NCBI GenBank assembly: GCA_046732855.1 | Contig: JBKPNX010000033.1 | Span: 22,595 to 86,594, forward strand | Length of the DNA: 64,000 nucleotides | Origin: JBKPNX01 sp046732855 | Lineage (GTDB): Bacteria; Pseudomonadota; Alphaproteobacteria; Geminicoccales; Geminicoccaceae | Direction: 5' to 3' | Shown: positions 1 through 9,547 of the stretch, in pieces | How positions within the stretch are numbered: the stretch's first letter is position 1 | Layout of the letters: each line of letters begins with the position of its first letter | The notes under the pieces: generated by a model | Told to the model about the DNA's origin: nothing | Seen by the model: the letters and a program-made list of their open reading frames with translations, nothing else | Database searches by the model: none | Made by a program: the position numbers and the translations under genes

Positions 1-2
1 GC

Positions 3-1076
3 GAGCGCCTGACGCCGATTCGGGAAGTGCCAGCCTCAGGGCGCGCCTTGCTGCGCAACGGCGCAGACGAGTCCACCCCCGGCATCGAGAGGCCGGGTCC
101 GGCGACGCTGCTCGCGGTGGCCGGTCTGCGCAAGACCTATCGGACGCGCAAGGGCAGCTGGTTCGGCGGCGAGACGCGGGAGATCGTGGCGGTCGATGAT
201 GTCACCTTCGCCATTCGGCGCGGCGAGTCGTTCGGCCTGGTCGGCGAGAGTGGCTGCGGCAAGACCACGGTGTCCAAGATCATCATGCGCGCGGTCCGGC
301 CCGATGCCGGCTCGGTGACCTTCCATGCCGCCGACGGCCCGATCGACGTGCTGGCGCTGGAGCGGCACCGGCTGGAGCGCTTCCGCCGCCGTCTGCAGTA
401 CATCTTTCAGGACCCGTTCCACTCCCTCAACCCGCGCATGACCGTATACGACATCGTGGCCGAGCCGCTGGTCATTCACGGTATCGGCGACGAGCACGAG
501 CGGACCGAGCGGGTCAAGGCGCTGCTCGCCGCGGTCGGCCTGGACGTGCGGCACCTGCGCCGCTATCCGCACAGCTTCTCCGGCGGCCAGCGCCAGCGGA
601 TCGGCATCGCCCGCTCGCTCGCGCTCGGGCCCGAGATGCTGATCTGCGACGAGCCGGTATCCGCCCTGGACGTCTCGGTCCAGGCGCAGATCCTCAATCT
701 GCTGAAAGATCTGCAGAGCGAGCTGAATCTCACTTACCTGTTCATCTCGCACAATTTGGCGGTCGTGAAGTACATCTGCCAGCGCATCGCCGTGATGTGC
801 GCCGGCCGCATCGTCGAGATCGCGCCGACCGAGCTGCTGTTCGCCCGCCCGGTCCATCCCTACACCCGCGCGCTGCTCGCCGCGGTGCCGGAGCCCGATC
901 TGGCGCAGCCCCTCAACTTCGCCGCCCTGATGGCGGGCAAATCCTCGGAACCCGCCGCTTGGCCGCAGCCGTTCACGCTCGGCAGCGACCTGACTCAGAT
1001 GGCCGACCTGGGCGGCCAGCATTTCGTTCGCATGAGCCCGAAAGCCAATGTCCAGGACGCTCTCAATGCCGCGTAG
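3..1076 (+). CDS. Peptide ABC transporter ATPase, 5'-truncated by window edge
   Basis: This is an ATPase of an oligopeptide/dipeptide (DppF/OppF-like) importer that would hydrolyse ATP at the inner membrane. Numbering from the first GTG at 27, Walker A (GESGCGKTT) is at residues 73-81, the Q-loop Gln near 128, the signature SGGQR at 185-189 and Walker B (LICDEP) at 205-210. The C-terminal HPYTRALLAAVPEPD stretch is typical of peptide-importer ATPases. The frame stays open upstream of GTG 27 to the window edge and reads ERLTPIREVP, which resembles the tail of a first ATPase domain. It may therefore be the second half of a fused two-ATPase protein; this is inference. It overlaps the next gene by 29 bases, as expected for one transport operon. 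Confidence 0.85.
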   Translation, partial: ERLTPIREVPASGRALLRNGADESTPGIERPGPATLLAVAGLRKTYRTRKGSWFGGETREIVAVDDVTFAIRRGESFGLVGESGCGKTTVSKIIMRAVRPDAGSVTFHAADGPIDVLALERHRLERFRRRLQYIFQDPFHSLNPRMTVYDIVAEPLVIHGIGDEHERTERVKALLAAVGLDVRHLRRYPHSFSGGQRQRIGIARSLALGPEMLICDEPVSALDVSVQAQILNLLKDLQSELNLTYLFISHNLAVVKYICQRIAVMCAGRIVEIAPTELLFARPVHPYTRALLAAVPEPDLAQPLNFAALMAGKSSEPAAWPQPFTLGSDLTQMADLGGQHFVRMSPKANVQDALNAA

Positions 1077-2922
1077 TCCGCTCGTCGCCACCTCCGTCCT
1101 GATGCTCGGCCTCGGGTTGCTTGGCGGTGTCCTGCTGGGCGTTGGACCGGCCGCCGCAGGCCCGCCCGACGAGCCGAGCGTGGTCGAGATGGACGGTTCC
1201 AAGACCGTGGGCAAGCCCGGCGGCACCTTGGACATGCTGGTCGGACGGGCCAAGGACACCCGCCTCATGGTCGTGTACGGCTATGCCCGGCTGGTCGGCT
1301 ACGACGAAGCGCTCGAGCTGAAGCCGGACATCCTCAAGGACGTCGAGGTCGAAGACGGCCGCATCTTCACCTTGCGCCTGCGCCCGGGGCACCGCTGGTC
1401 CGATGGCGAACCGTTCACCAGCGACGATTTCCGCTACTGGTGGGAGGACGTCGCCAACAACGCCCAGCTCAGCCCGACCGGCCCGCCGGCCGAGCTGTTC
1501 GTCGATGGCGAGGCGCCAAAGGTCGAGTTCCCGGACCCCTTGACCGTGCGCTACAGCTGGACGAAGCCGAATCCGTTCTTTCTGCCGGCGCTCGCCGGCG
1601 CGACGCCCACCTTCATCTACATGCCGGCCCACTATCTCAAGCAGTTCCACGAGAAGTACGCCGATCCCGACCAGCTCGCGGCCAAGGTCCAGGAGGCGCA
1701 GGCGCGCGACTGGGCGCAGCTGCACGGCCGCAAGGACGGCATGTATGCGTTCGACAACCCGGATCTGCCGACCCTGCAGCCCTGGCGCCCGACCACGCCG
1801 GCGCCGGCGACCCGGTTCGTGTTCGAGCGCAACGAGTACTTCCACCGGGTCGATTCGACCGGCCAGCAGCTGCCCTATATCGACCGGGTGGCGCTGGATG
1901 TGGTCGACGACAAGCTGATTCCGGTCAAAACCGGCGCCGGGGAGACCGATCTCCAGTCACGCGGCCTGTTCTTCAAGCACTACACCTTCCTGAAGGAGAG
2001 CGAGGCGCGCAGTCATCTGGATACGTACCTGTGGGAGACGGCGCAGGGCGCGCACGTCGCCATCTACCCCAATCTCAACGCCCATGACGAGGTGTGGCGC
2101 AAGCTGTTCCGCGACGTGCGCTTCCGCCGCGCGCTGTCGCTCGCCGTCGACCGCGACGAGATCAACCAGATCATGTACTTCGGCCTTGCGATTGGCGGCG
2201 GCAACACCGTCCTGCCCAAAAGCCCGTTGTACAAGCCGGAGTATCGCGATACCTGGGCACAGTTCGATCTGGAGCAGGCGAACGCGTTGCTCGACGAGAT
2301 CGGTCTGACCGAGCGCTCGGACGAGGGCCTGCGTCTCCTGCCGGACGGCCGGCCGATGGAAATCATCGTCGAGACGGCGGGCGAGGAGACCGAGCAGTCG
2401 GACGTTCTCGAGCTTGTCGAGGAGTCGTGGCTCCAGCTCGGCATCAGGATTCATACCAAGCCTTCCCAGCGCGAAGTGTTCCGCAACCGCGTGTTCGCCG
2501 GCGATGCCCTGATGTCGATCTGGTATGGTCTCGAGAACGGCATCCCCACCGCCGACATGAGCCCGAGCGAGTTCGCGCCGACGAGTCAGCAGCAGTTGCA
2601 GTGGCCGAAGTGGGGCCAGTACTTCGAGACCAAAGGCGCCGCCGGCGAACCGCCGGACGAACCCGAGCCGAAAAAGCTGCTCGAGCTGTTCACCGCATGG
2701 CGCGCCGCGCACGACAGCGAAGAACGCGCTGCGATCTGGCACGACATCCTGGCGCTCTACAGCGACCAGGTGTACTCGATCGGCCTCGTCAGCGGCGTGC
2801 TGCAGCCCGTGGCCGTGCGGCAGAACCTGCACAACGTGCCCAAGGAAGCGGTCTACAACTGGGAGCCGGGCGCACAGTTCGGCGTGTATCGCCCCGACAC
2901 CTTCTGGTTCGACCAGCAGTAA
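1048..2922 (+). CDS. Peptide ABC transporter substrate-binding protein (SBP family 5)
   Basis: A 624-residue periplasmic binding protein of the DppA/OppA class (solute-binding family 5), expected to deliver peptides or a similar ligand to the transporter whose ATPase lies just upstream. The N-terminus has a basic start and a hydrophobic stretch (about residues 10-36) ending in PAAAG, a likely signal peptide. Family landmarks include LRPGHRWSDGEPFTSDDF near residue 110 and the VRFRRALSLAVDRDEI segment in the middle, which is diagnostic of this family. The ligand cannot be read from the sequence; families of this length also bind opines, nickel or glycosides. The start ATG lies inside the ATPase gene, so the two are probably translationally coupled. 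It ends 12 bases before a convergent kinase gene. Confidence 0.88.
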   Translation: MSRTLSMPRSPLVATSVLMLGLGLLGGVLLGVGPAAAGPPDEPSVVEMDGSKTVGKPGGTLDMLVGRAKDTRLMVVYGYARLVGYDEALELKPDILKDVEVEDGRIFTLRLRPGHRWSDGEPFTSDDFRYWWEDVANNAQLSPTGPPAELFVDGEAPKVEFPDPLTVRYSWTKPNPFFLPALAGATPTFIYMPAHYLKQFHEKYADPDQLAAKVQEAQARDWAQLHGRKDGMYAFDNPDLPTLQPWRPTTPAPATRFVFERNEYFHRVDSTGQQLPYIDRVALDVVDDKLIPVKTGAGETDLQSRGLFFKHYTFLKESEARSHLDTYLWETAQGAHVAIYPNLNAHDEVWRKLFRDVRFRRALSLAVDRDEINQIMYFGLAIGGGNTVLPKSPLYKPEYRDTWAQFDLEQANALLDEIGLTERSDEGLRLLPDGRPMEIIVETAGEETEQSDVLELVEESWLQLGIRIHTKPSQREVFRNRVFAGDALMSIWYGLENGIPTADMSPSEFAPTSQQQLQWPKWGQYFETKGAAGEPPDEPEPKKLLELFTAWRAAHDSEERAAIWHDILALYSDQVYSIGLVSGVLQPVAVRQNLHNVPKEAVYNWEPGAQFGVYRPDTFWFDQQ

Positions 2923-2934
2923 CTGTGCCGCCGG

Positions 2935-3945
2935 TCACTCCTGGCCTGAGGTGGCCTCGGCGACCAGCGCCGCGAGGGCGCGCTTGGGCCGGGCGCCGAA
3001 GTGGCCGAGCACCTCGGCCGCGGCCAGACTGCCGAGCCTTCCGCACACCGGCAGCGGCAGACCGCGGGCGAGGCCGTAGAGCAGGCCGGCGCCGTACAGG
3101 TCGCCGGCGCCCGTGCTGTCGACCACCGCAGCGACCGGTGCCGCGGCGATGCGGTGCGTCTCGCTCGCGCTGACCAGCACGGACCCCTCCGCGCTGCAGG
3201 TCAGCGCGGCGATCTGGACCTGGCCGCGGACCAGCTCGGCGGCCTGCTCGAGCTCGTTGGTGCCGTACAGGCTGCAGATCTCGACCTCGTTCGCGATCAG
3301 GATGTCGACGTGCCGCGCAATCAGGTCGGCAAACTCGGTGCGCCAGCGATCCACGCAGAACGGGTCGGACAGGCTCAGCGCGACCCGGCGGCCGTGGCGG
3401 TGGGCGATCTCTGCCGCCTTAAGGCAGGCGGCCTTGGCGCCGGGCCGGTCCCACAGGTAGCCCTCGAGATAAATGATCCCGGCGGCCGCGACCTGCGCTT
3501 CCTCGACATCGTCCGGACCGAGCTCCACGCAGGCGCCGAGATAGGTCGCCATGGTCCGCTGGGCGTCGCGGGTCACGAACACGAGACACCGGGCGGTCGG
3601 CGGCCCTCCCCGGAGCGGCGGCGTGCGGAACTCGACCCCGGTGGCGCGGATGTCGTGGCGGAACACCTCACCGAGCTGGTCGTCCTGAACCTTGCCCACG
3701 TAGGCCGCCCCGGCCCCGAGCGACGCGAGCGCCGCCATGGTGTTGGCGCAGGAGCCGCCCGACATCTCGATCGCGGCACCCATGCCCGCGTAGAGCTTGG
3801 TCATGCGCGCCCGATCGATCAGGGTCATGGTGCCCTTGGCGAGATCGAGGCGGTCGAGCGTGCGCTCGTCGGTCTCGGCAATGACGTCGACGATGGCGTT
3901 GCCAAGGCCGAGCACGTCGTAGGCGGGGCGCGTCGGATCGGTCAT
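2935..3945 (-). CDS. PfkB-family kinase, adenosine kinase-like
   Basis: A 336-residue ribokinase/PfkB-family carbohydrate kinase, closest by eye to the alphaproteobacterial adenosine kinase group that phosphorylates adenosine to AMP. The N-terminal substrate-binding signature includes GLGNAIVDVIAE and the glycine pair in SGGSCANTMAALASLGA (about residues 60-77). The C-terminal PfkB signature is DSTGAGDLYGAGLLYG, whose Asp in GAGD is the catalytic base of the family. Substrate is inferred from overall resemblance only; ribose, fructose or other sugars are alternatives. The gene stands alone, convergent with the peptide-binding protein. A GGAAA sequence eight bases before ATG supports the start. 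Confidence 0.82.
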   Translation of the reverse strand: MTDPTRPAYDVLGLGNAIVDVIAETDERTLDRLDLAKGTMTLIDRARMTKLYAGMGAAIEMSGGSCANTMAALASLGAGAAYVGKVQDDQLGEVFRHDIRATGVEFRTPPLRGGPPTARCLVFVTRDAQRTMATYLGACVELGPDDVEEAQVAAAGIIYLEGYLWDRPGAKAACLKAAEIAHRHGRRVALSLSDPFCVDRWRTEFADLIARHVDILIANEVEICSLYGTNELEQAAELVRGQVQIAALTCSAEGSVLVSASETHRIAAAPVAAVVDSTGAGDLYGAGLLYGLARGLPLPVCGRLGSLAAAEVLGHFGARPKRALAALVAEATSGQE

Positions 3946-4138
3946 CGTCGGGTTTCCACGCGTGGCAGGACGGACAGGCGAAACACTGCCAATACCGGGT
4001 CATATTCCACAATGTCCTAATGCGGCAAAACAGCTTCTCGAGCGCGCTTTACCGCCGCCGGCGCTTTCCTGGCCGCGAGCTTTGCGCAGGCCACGGCCGA
4101 TGCGTTAGGCTCGTAGGACAGGCTTTGCGGGGACGCTG

Positions 4139-4648
4139 ATGGCCAAGGTGCTCGAGCGGTCGCTGTACCAGACGGACTACTACGCCTGGACCAAGGATCA
4201 GGCGGCCAAGCTGCGCGCCCTGGCGGCGGCGCGCGTCAACTCGACGTTGGATCTCGAGAATCTCGCCGAGGAGGTGGAGAGCTTGGGGCGGAGCGACCTG
4301 AACACGGTACGCAGCCAAGTGCGCCGGATCATCGAGCACCTGCTGAAGCTCGAGTTCTCACCTTCAATGCCGCCGCGTGACGACTGGCGCCACTCGGTTG
4401 CCCAGGCCCGCGACGAGGTCGAGGATCATATAACTGCGAGCATGGGTCCGGACGTGGCCGTCGACCTGGCCAAGCTGTTCGGGCGCGCAAGACGCGATGC
4501 CGCACTGGGGCTCCGCAGGCACGGTGAGCGCGAGGCGACGCAGGCGCTGCCCGCAACGTGCCCATACAGCCTCGACCAGATCGTCAGCCACGGCTGGTAT
4601 CCCATGAACTGGCATGGCATCGTCGATGATCTCGACGGTGAAGTCTGA
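4139..4648 (+). CDS. DUF29 family protein
   Basis: A 169-residue protein of the DUF29 family, recognised from the N-terminal YYAWTKDQAAKLR segment, the NLAEEVESLGRSD helix and the IIEHLLKLEFSP segment, all in family order, with a C-terminal CPYSLDQI motif. It is predicted to be soluble and mostly helical. The molecular function of DUF29 is not established; members are abundant in cyanobacteria and alphaproteobacteria and often occur in several copies. A second, diverged copy lies in this window at 45456-46022. No operon partner is evident. Confidence 0.8.
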   Translation: MAKVLERSLYQTDYYAWTKDQAAKLRALAAARVNSTLDLENLAEEVESLGRSDLNTVRSQVRRIIEHLLKLEFSPSMPPRDDWRHSVAQARDEVEDHITASMGPDVAVDLAKLFGRARRDAALGLRRHGEREATQALPATCPYSLDQIVSHGWYPMNWHGIVDDLDGEV

Positions 4649-4896
4649 GCCTGGCCTCAGATAGACGCGGGTCAGCAGCCATCGCTTCGGGCCAAGCCGC
4701 GGCCAGAGGGATTTGGCGGGGGTGCGCCTACCGCGGACGAACGGCGCGTCTGGTCGCGATCGGCCGACTTCGATGCGATGGTCACAACGCGGGCAAGCGC
4801 GCGCCGCCCTGACCCGATGGCACACGTGGGCGCCGCGAGGCCCGTGATACTCAGCAGTCCTTTACCCGGACGGGCGTTTCCCCTATCCGGGGTCCC

Positions 4897-5694
4897 ATGA
4901 TCAGGGCCCTGCTGCTCGGCTTGCGCGCGCTGACCGATCCCGGCGTGCAGCGGCTGCTGCTGCGCTGCGTGCTGCTCGCGCTCGCCACCTTCGCGCTGCT
5001 GATCGGCGCCGTCGCGGCGGTTCTGTTCGGGTTCGATTGGACCGGAGTGAGCTGGCTGGACCCGGTGCTGGCGACCGCCGGCTCGATCGCCGCGCTGGTG
5101 CTGGCGTGGCTCTTGTTCCCGGTCGCGATCGGGCTGATCCTCGGTCTGTTCGCCGAGGACGTCGTGGCCGCGGTCGAGCGGCGGTCTTATCCGCACCTGC
5201 CGGCGGCGCCGGGGATGAGCCTCTCGGCCCAGCTCTATACCGGGGCGCGCTTCCTCGCGGTGGCTTTGCCGCTCAATCTGATCGCGCTGCCGCTGTATCT
5301 GGTCCCCGGCGCCAACCTGCCGGTCTATCTCGCATTGAACGGCTATCTGCTCGGCCGTGAGTACTTCACGCTGGTCGCGGGGCAACGCCTGCCGCTGCGC
5401 GAGATGAACGAGCTGCGCCGCCGGCAACGCGGACGGCTGTGGCTCGCGGGCGCCCTGATCGCGCTGATGCTGATGATTCCGGGGTTCAATCTGATCGCCC
5501 CGGTGGTCGCGATCGCGTTCATGGTTCACCTCGTGACGCCGGCCATCCTGCGCGCCGGCGGCGGCGCGGGCGGGCGCCGTACGTCGGTTGGAGAACGTCC
5601 CAGAAATTCGACCGGAGAGCGACGGAAACATTTGACTTCGACCGCGGGTGTGGTACTCCACCGCGGCAGGATTTTAGCGTCTGTTAGAACATAA
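4897..5694 (+). CDS. EI24 / CysZ-like membrane protein
   Basis: A 265-residue integral membrane protein with the EI24 domain (formerly DUF540), the family that contains the sulfate permease CysZ. Four to five hydrophobic segments are visible, roughly at residues 20-45, 55-90, 125-155, 180-205 and 205-220, along with the family-typical SYPHLP and NGYLLGREYF stretches. Some alphaproteobacterial members have no link with sulfate uptake, and no cysteine-pathway gene is near, so sulfate transport is only a possibility. The last 45 residues are basic, low in complexity and probably not conserved. GGGG upstream of ATG 4897 can serve as ribosome binding site. Confidence 0.8.
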   Translation: MIRALLLGLRALTDPGVQRLLLRCVLLALATFALLIGAVAAVLFGFDWTGVSWLDPVLATAGSIAALVLAWLLFPVAIGLILGLFAEDVVAAVERRSYPHLPAAPGMSLSAQLYTGARFLAVALPLNLIALPLYLVPGANLPVYLALNGYLLGREYFTLVAGQRLPLREMNELRRRQRGRLWLAGALIALMLMIPGFNLIAPVVAIAFMVHLVTPAILRAGGGAGGRRTSVGERPRNSTGERRKHLTSTAGVVLHRGRILASVRT

Positions 5695-5751
5695 TTAGCT
5701 TTCCTCGTTGACGGATCACTGAAGATCCTGGGCAGCTGGGGGTTGCTCGCC

Positions 5752-6384
5752 ATGTTCCGTAAGAAAGACACCGAGACTGACGCTGCGACCGGAGGGTTTC
5801 GCCGCCCGGTCAGCGACGCCAGCAAGACGACCCCGCAATCAGACCCGGCGCGGCGCAAGGTCGAGCTGCCGGGCGGCCCGGCCGGATCGTCCGGCATCAC
5901 GGCATCCAGCGTCGCGGCCGAGGCCAGCGCCGGCGCGCCGGCCCCGCACCCCGACCCCGATCGCTACGGCAAGCGCCTGATCGTCGGGCAGGGGATCCGG
6001 CTTTCGGGCGAGATCAGCTCGTGCGAGCGCCTGGTGGTCCAGGGCGAGGTCGAGGTCACGCTGAACGATACGCTGGCGCTGGAAATCGCCGAGAGCGGGC
6101 GGTTCACCGGCGGCTGCGAAGTCGAAGAGGCCGACATCAGCGGGATCTACGAGGGTGACCTGACCGTGCGCAGGCACCTGTGCGTGCGCGCCACCGGCAG
6201 GCTCACCGGCACGATCCGCTATGCCCAGCTCGAGCTGGAGCGCGGCGGTCAGATCGCGGGCAACGTCAGCGTGATCAGCGCGGAGGGCGCCAGCAAGAAT
6301 CTCGGCGCCGCTCGCGCGGTCGACCGGCGCTCGCCGATGTTCGTCGAGAGCGGCGCCGAGCCGGAAGCCACGAAAGCCTCCTAG
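5752..6384 (+). CDS. Bactofilin (polymer-forming cytoskeletal protein)
   Basis: A 210-residue bactofilin, a protein that polymerises without nucleotide into membrane-associated filaments and acts as scaffold for cell-wall or envelope enzymes. The N-terminal 60-70 residues are polar and disordered, beginning MFRKKD. The core (about residues 75-185) is the right-handed beta-helix with regular hydrophobic spacing and turns such as GEISSCERLVVQGEVE and LTGTIRYAQLELERGGQIAGN. The tail is again low in complexity. ATG 5752 is preferred over TTG 5743 because GGGGG lies nine bases before it. No peptidase M23 partner, common beside bactofilins, is found next to it; the EI24 membrane protein precedes it. 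Confidence 0.88.
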   Translation: MFRKKDTETDAATGGFRRPVSDASKTTPQSDPARRKVELPGGPAGSSGITASSVAAEASAGAPAPHPDPDRYGKRLIVGQGIRLSGEISSCERLVVQGEVEVTLNDTLALEIAESGRFTGGCEVEEADISGIYEGDLTVRRHLCVRATGRLTGTIRYAQLELERGGQIAGNVSVISAEGASKNLGAARAVDRRSPMFVESGAEPEATKAS

Positions 6385-6544
6385 CCGCCGCGGCCCGCGC
6401 GCGGCGCGGTCCGAACCGCCGCAGGCATCGTCGAGCTGCACGCGCCGGACCCGCTGCAGCGCCGAGCCGCGCCACCTGTCGACGGATCGAGCGGGTGGGC
6501 GACCGCGGCCCGGCAATTCCGGTCGCGGGCAGGACGCCTGCAGC

Positions 6545-7339
6545 TCACGCGAGCAGGAGGCTGTCGTCGTCCAGGCGCTCGCCGCGCGCTTGAGCAAACA
6601 GCGCCACCAGATCGGGCACGTCCAGGCCGGCGCGCTCCTCGCCCGCGACGTCGAAGCAGATCCGCCCCTCGTGCAGCATGATCGTGCGGTCGCCGCAATC
6701 GAGCGCGTGGCGCATGCTGTGCGTGACCATGAGCGTGGTCAGGCGCTGCTCGGCGACGATCTCGCGGGTCAGGTCGAGCACGAACTCCGCGGTCTTGGGA
6801 TCGAGCGCCGCGGCATGCTCGTCGAGCAGCAGGATCTTCATCGGCGCGAGCGTGGCCATGAGCAGGCTGACCGCCTGCCGCTGGCCGCCCGAGAGCAGGC
6901 CCATGCGGTCGCTCAGGCGCTGCTCGAGACCGAGACCGAGACGGGCGAGACGGGCGCGCAGGTGCTCGCGCAAGGACGCGTTCAGCGCGGGCCGCAGGCC
7001 GCGTGCCCCGCCCCGCGCCGCGGCGAGCGCCAGGTTCTCCTCGATCGACAGCGCCTCGCAGCTGCCGGCGAGCGGGTCCTGAAACACCCGCGCGATCAGC
7101 CGCGCCCGCGCCGGCGCCGGCCAGGCGGTGATGTCCTGGCCGTCGATCACGATCCGGCCCCGCTCGGGCCGCACGTCGCCGGTCAGCGCGTTGAGCAGGG
7201 TCGTTTTCCCGGCCCCGTTCGAGCCGATCACCGTGACGAACTGGCCCGCCGGTAGCGCGAGATGGATGTTCGTGAGCGCCCGCGTCTCCAGCACGCTGCC
7301 CCGGGCAAAGGTGACGCCGAGGCCCTTGACCTCGATCAT
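6545..7339 (-). CDS. ABC transporter ATPase, TrpXYZ-type
   Basis: A 264-residue ATPase of the uncharacterised TrpXYZ-like ABC importer class. Walker A (GSNGAGKTT) lies near residue 37, the signature LSGGQRQAVSL near 145 and Walker B (ILLLDEHAAALDPK) near 170, followed by the H-loop in VTHSMRHAL. The motif LLDEH-AALDPKTAEFVL is characteristic of this subgroup. Its ATG overlaps the permease stop codon by four bases, so permease and ATPase are translationally coupled. Together with the binding protein upstream it forms a complete three-gene importer. Tryptophan has been proposed for some relatives in Firmicutes; the substrate here is unknown. Confidence 0.87.
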   Translation of the reverse strand: MIEVKGLGVTFARGSVLETRALTNIHLALPAGQFVTVIGSNGAGKTTLLNALTGDVRPERGRIVIDGQDITAWPAPARARLIARVFQDPLAGSCEALSIEENLALAAARGGARGLRPALNASLREHLRARLARLGLGLEQRLSDRMGLLSGGQRQAVSLLMATLAPMKILLLDEHAAALDPKTAEFVLDLTREIVAEQRLTTLMVTHSMRHALDCGDRTIMLHEGRICFDVAGEERAGLDVPDLVALFAQARGERLDDDSLLLA

Positions 7340-8238
7340 GCCCGGGCGCGACGCACCGCGAGCGCCTTCACGGGATTGCGCGCCCCCGGCAGGATCAGCG
7401 CGAGGCCGACCAGGACGGCGGTCACGAGATTGAGGTCCGAGGCCTCGAGACCGAGCAGATCGGCATTGAGCGCCGCGGCGATCGCAAGGCGATAGAGGAT
7501 CGAGCCGAGCACGCAGGCGAGAATCGCGAGCCCGATACGCCGCGCCGGCAGGATGGTCTCGCCGATGATCACCGCAGCGAGGCCGACCACGATCGTGCCG
7601 GTGCCGATCGTGACGTCGGCAAAGCCGTTGGTTTGGGCGAACAGGGCGCCGGCGAGCGCAACCATGGCGTTGCTCAGCGCCATGCCGACGTAGATCGTTC
7701 GGCCGGTCTCGATGCCCTGCGCCCGCGCCATGCGCGGATTGGCGCCGGTGGCGCGCATGCCCAGGCCATAGTCGCTCGCGAGGAAGCGCGCGAGCAGGGC
7801 GGCGACCGCGAGCACGATCGCGCCGACGAACAGCGGCTGGAGCACCGCGCCGCGAAGGCCCAGGCCCTCGAACGGGCTGAGCACGGTCGGCTCGGTCAGC
7901 AGCGCGATGTTGGGCCGGCCCATGATCCGCAGGTTGATCGAGAACAGGGCGATCATCGTGAGGATGCTGGCGAGCAGGTGCAGGATGCGGAAGCGCACAT
8001 TCAATACGGCGGTGACCAGCCCCGCGAGCGCGCCGGCGACGATCGCGCACCCGGTCGCGAGGTAGGGATCGATGCCGCCGACGATCGCGCTCGCGGCGAC
8101 CGCGGCGCCGAGCGGGAAGCTGCCGTCGACCGTGAGGTCTGGAAAGCTTAGCACCCGAAACGACAGGAACACGCCGAGCGCTACCAGAGCGTAGACGAGG
8201 CCGATCTCGAGCGCGCCGAGCAGCGCAATCTGGCTCAT
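7336..8238 (-). CDS. ABC transporter permease, TrpXYZ-type
   Basis: A 300-residue inner-membrane permease, related to the branched-chain-amino-acid permease fold but belonging to the TrpXYZ set. About eight hydrophobic segments are visible, and the family motifs FPDLTVDGSFPLGAA (about residues 32-46) and ATGANPRMARAQGI (about 160-173) are present. The start at 8238 (MSQIALLGALEIG) is preferred to the longer frame because it begins directly at the first membrane segment and leaves a 52-base gap after the binding-protein gene. It lies between the binding protein and the ATPase in one minus-strand operon. Confidence 0.87.
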   Translation of the reverse strand: MSQIALLGALEIGLVYALVALGVFLSFRVLSFPDLTVDGSFPLGAAVAASAIVGGIDPYLATGCAIVAGALAGLVTAVLNVRFRILHLLASILTMIALFSINLRIMGRPNIALLTEPTVLSPFEGLGLRGAVLQPLFVGAIVLAVAALLARFLASDYGLGMRATGANPRMARAQGIETGRTIYVGMALSNAMVALAGALFAQTNGFADVTIGTGTIVVGLAAVIIGETILPARRIGLAILACVLGSILYRLAIAAALNADLLGLEASDLNLVTAVLVGLALILPGARNPVKALAVRRARA

Positions 8239-8290
8239 CGAGCCGGTGCCGCAGTGCGCGGCATTGGGCGCAGCGGCCGCGCACCTCGGT

Positions 8291-9265
8291 TCAGTCGACC
8301 ACAAACTTGGCGCGTTGCAACATGTCCTGGGGTATGCTCACGCCCATCGCCTCGGCCGCGCTCGGGTTGACGTACAGCTCGGTGATCCGCACCCCCTCGA
8401 CCGGAATGTCGCCGGGGTTGGCGCCTTGCAGCACGCGAAGCACAATCTGTCCGGTCTGGCGGCCGAGATCGTAATAATTGAAGCCGAGCGCAGCGATTGC
8501 GCCGCGCGGCACCGAATCGGTGTCGCCCGCGAATACCGGCAGCTGGTTGTCGGTGCCGACCTTGACCACCGCCTCGAGCGCCGTGACCACGGTGTTGTCG
8601 GTCGGCACGTAGATAGCGTCGACCTTGCCGACCAGGCTCTGCGCCGCGGGCAGCACGTCGGCCGAGCGCGGTGCGGCCGCCTCGACGATCTCGAGCCCGC
8701 GCGCCGGCGCCTCCCGTTTGATCAGCTCGAGCAGGGTCATCGAGTTGGCTTCCCCCGGATTGTAGATCACGCCGAGCCGCTTGGTCTTCGGCGCGATCTC
8801 GTTGATCAGGCCGAGATGCAGGCCGATCGGCGACAGATCGGACATGCCGGTGACGTTGCCGCCGGGTCGGGTCAAGTCGGACACCAGCTTGGCGCCGACC
8901 GGATCGGTGACCGCTGTGAACACGACCGGGATTTCCTTGGTCGCGCCGACCACCGCCTGGGCCGATGGCGTCGAGATCGGGACGATCACGTCGGGCGCGT
9001 CGCCGACGAACTTGCGGGCGATCTGCGCTGCCGTCGCCGGATTGCCCTGCGCGCTTTCGAACACGAATCTGAGGTTGCGGCCCTCCTCGTAACCCGCGGC
9101 CGCGAGCTCGTCCTTGATGCCCTTGCGCGCCGCGTCGAGCGCCGGGTGCTCGACGATCGCGGTCACCGCCACGGTCTTCATCTCCTGGGCGAAGGCCGCT
9201 CCGGCGAGCGCCGCCCCGGCGGCGCCGACCAGTGCGGCAAAGGCGAGCATCCGATGGGACGGCAT
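8291..9265 (-). CDS. ABC transporter substrate-binding protein, TrpX/DUF534-type
   Basis: A 324-residue periplasmic binding protein of the ABC_sub_bind (DUF534) family, first gene of the importer operon. A signal peptide is visible: MPSHRM, a hydrophobic alanine-rich core and AGAAFAQE, consistent with cleavage after AFA. Family landmarks are VTAIVEHPALDAARKGI, STPSAQAV, VFTAVTDPVGAKLV and PGGNVTGMSD. ATG 9265 is chosen because GGAGAG lies six bases upstream and because the longer frame adds residues before the signal peptide. The ligand is unknown; aromatic amino acids are a guess by analogy. Confidence 0.87.
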   Translation of the reverse strand: MPSHRMLAFAALVGAAGAALAGAAFAQEMKTVAVTAIVEHPALDAARKGIKDELAAAGYEEGRNLRFVFESAQGNPATAAQIARKFVGDAPDVIVPISTPSAQAVVGATKEIPVVFTAVTDPVGAKLVSDLTRPGGNVTGMSDLSPIGLHLGLINEIAPKTKRLGVIYNPGEANSMTLLELIKREAPARGLEIVEAAAPRSADVLPAAQSLVGKVDAIYVPTDNTVVTALEAVVKVGTDNQLPVFAGDTDSVPRGAIAALGFNYYDLGRQTGQIVLRVLQGANPGDIPVEGVRITELYVNPSAAEAMGVSIPQDMLQRAKFVVD

Positions 9266-9547
9266 GGCGACTCTCCGACATTCGATGGTGTACCGCACGA
9301 TATCAGGGGCAATGCCTGGCCGTCGAGCGGGCGCCTCCGAATCCTCGGGTTGCCAAACTCCCCCTTGCGATTATCGGATCAAGCGCGTCTGCCCATCAAA
9401 CGGGCAGGCGAAGCATCGCTGCCTATCTGATCGGCAGTGTCGCGCGGGGACGGCAGCGAACCGCGCCCTCCTCTCATTCTGCTCAGTTGGCACGGCATTT
9501 GATTAGCGATGCGCCCGAAGCGGGGATCCCAGCAAGGAGAGGTGGAT

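Noticed and set aside
4364..4825. Minus-strand frame with CPRC near its start
   Set aside because: It largely overlaps the DUF29 gene in antisense; the cysteine pair alone does not support a zinc protein.
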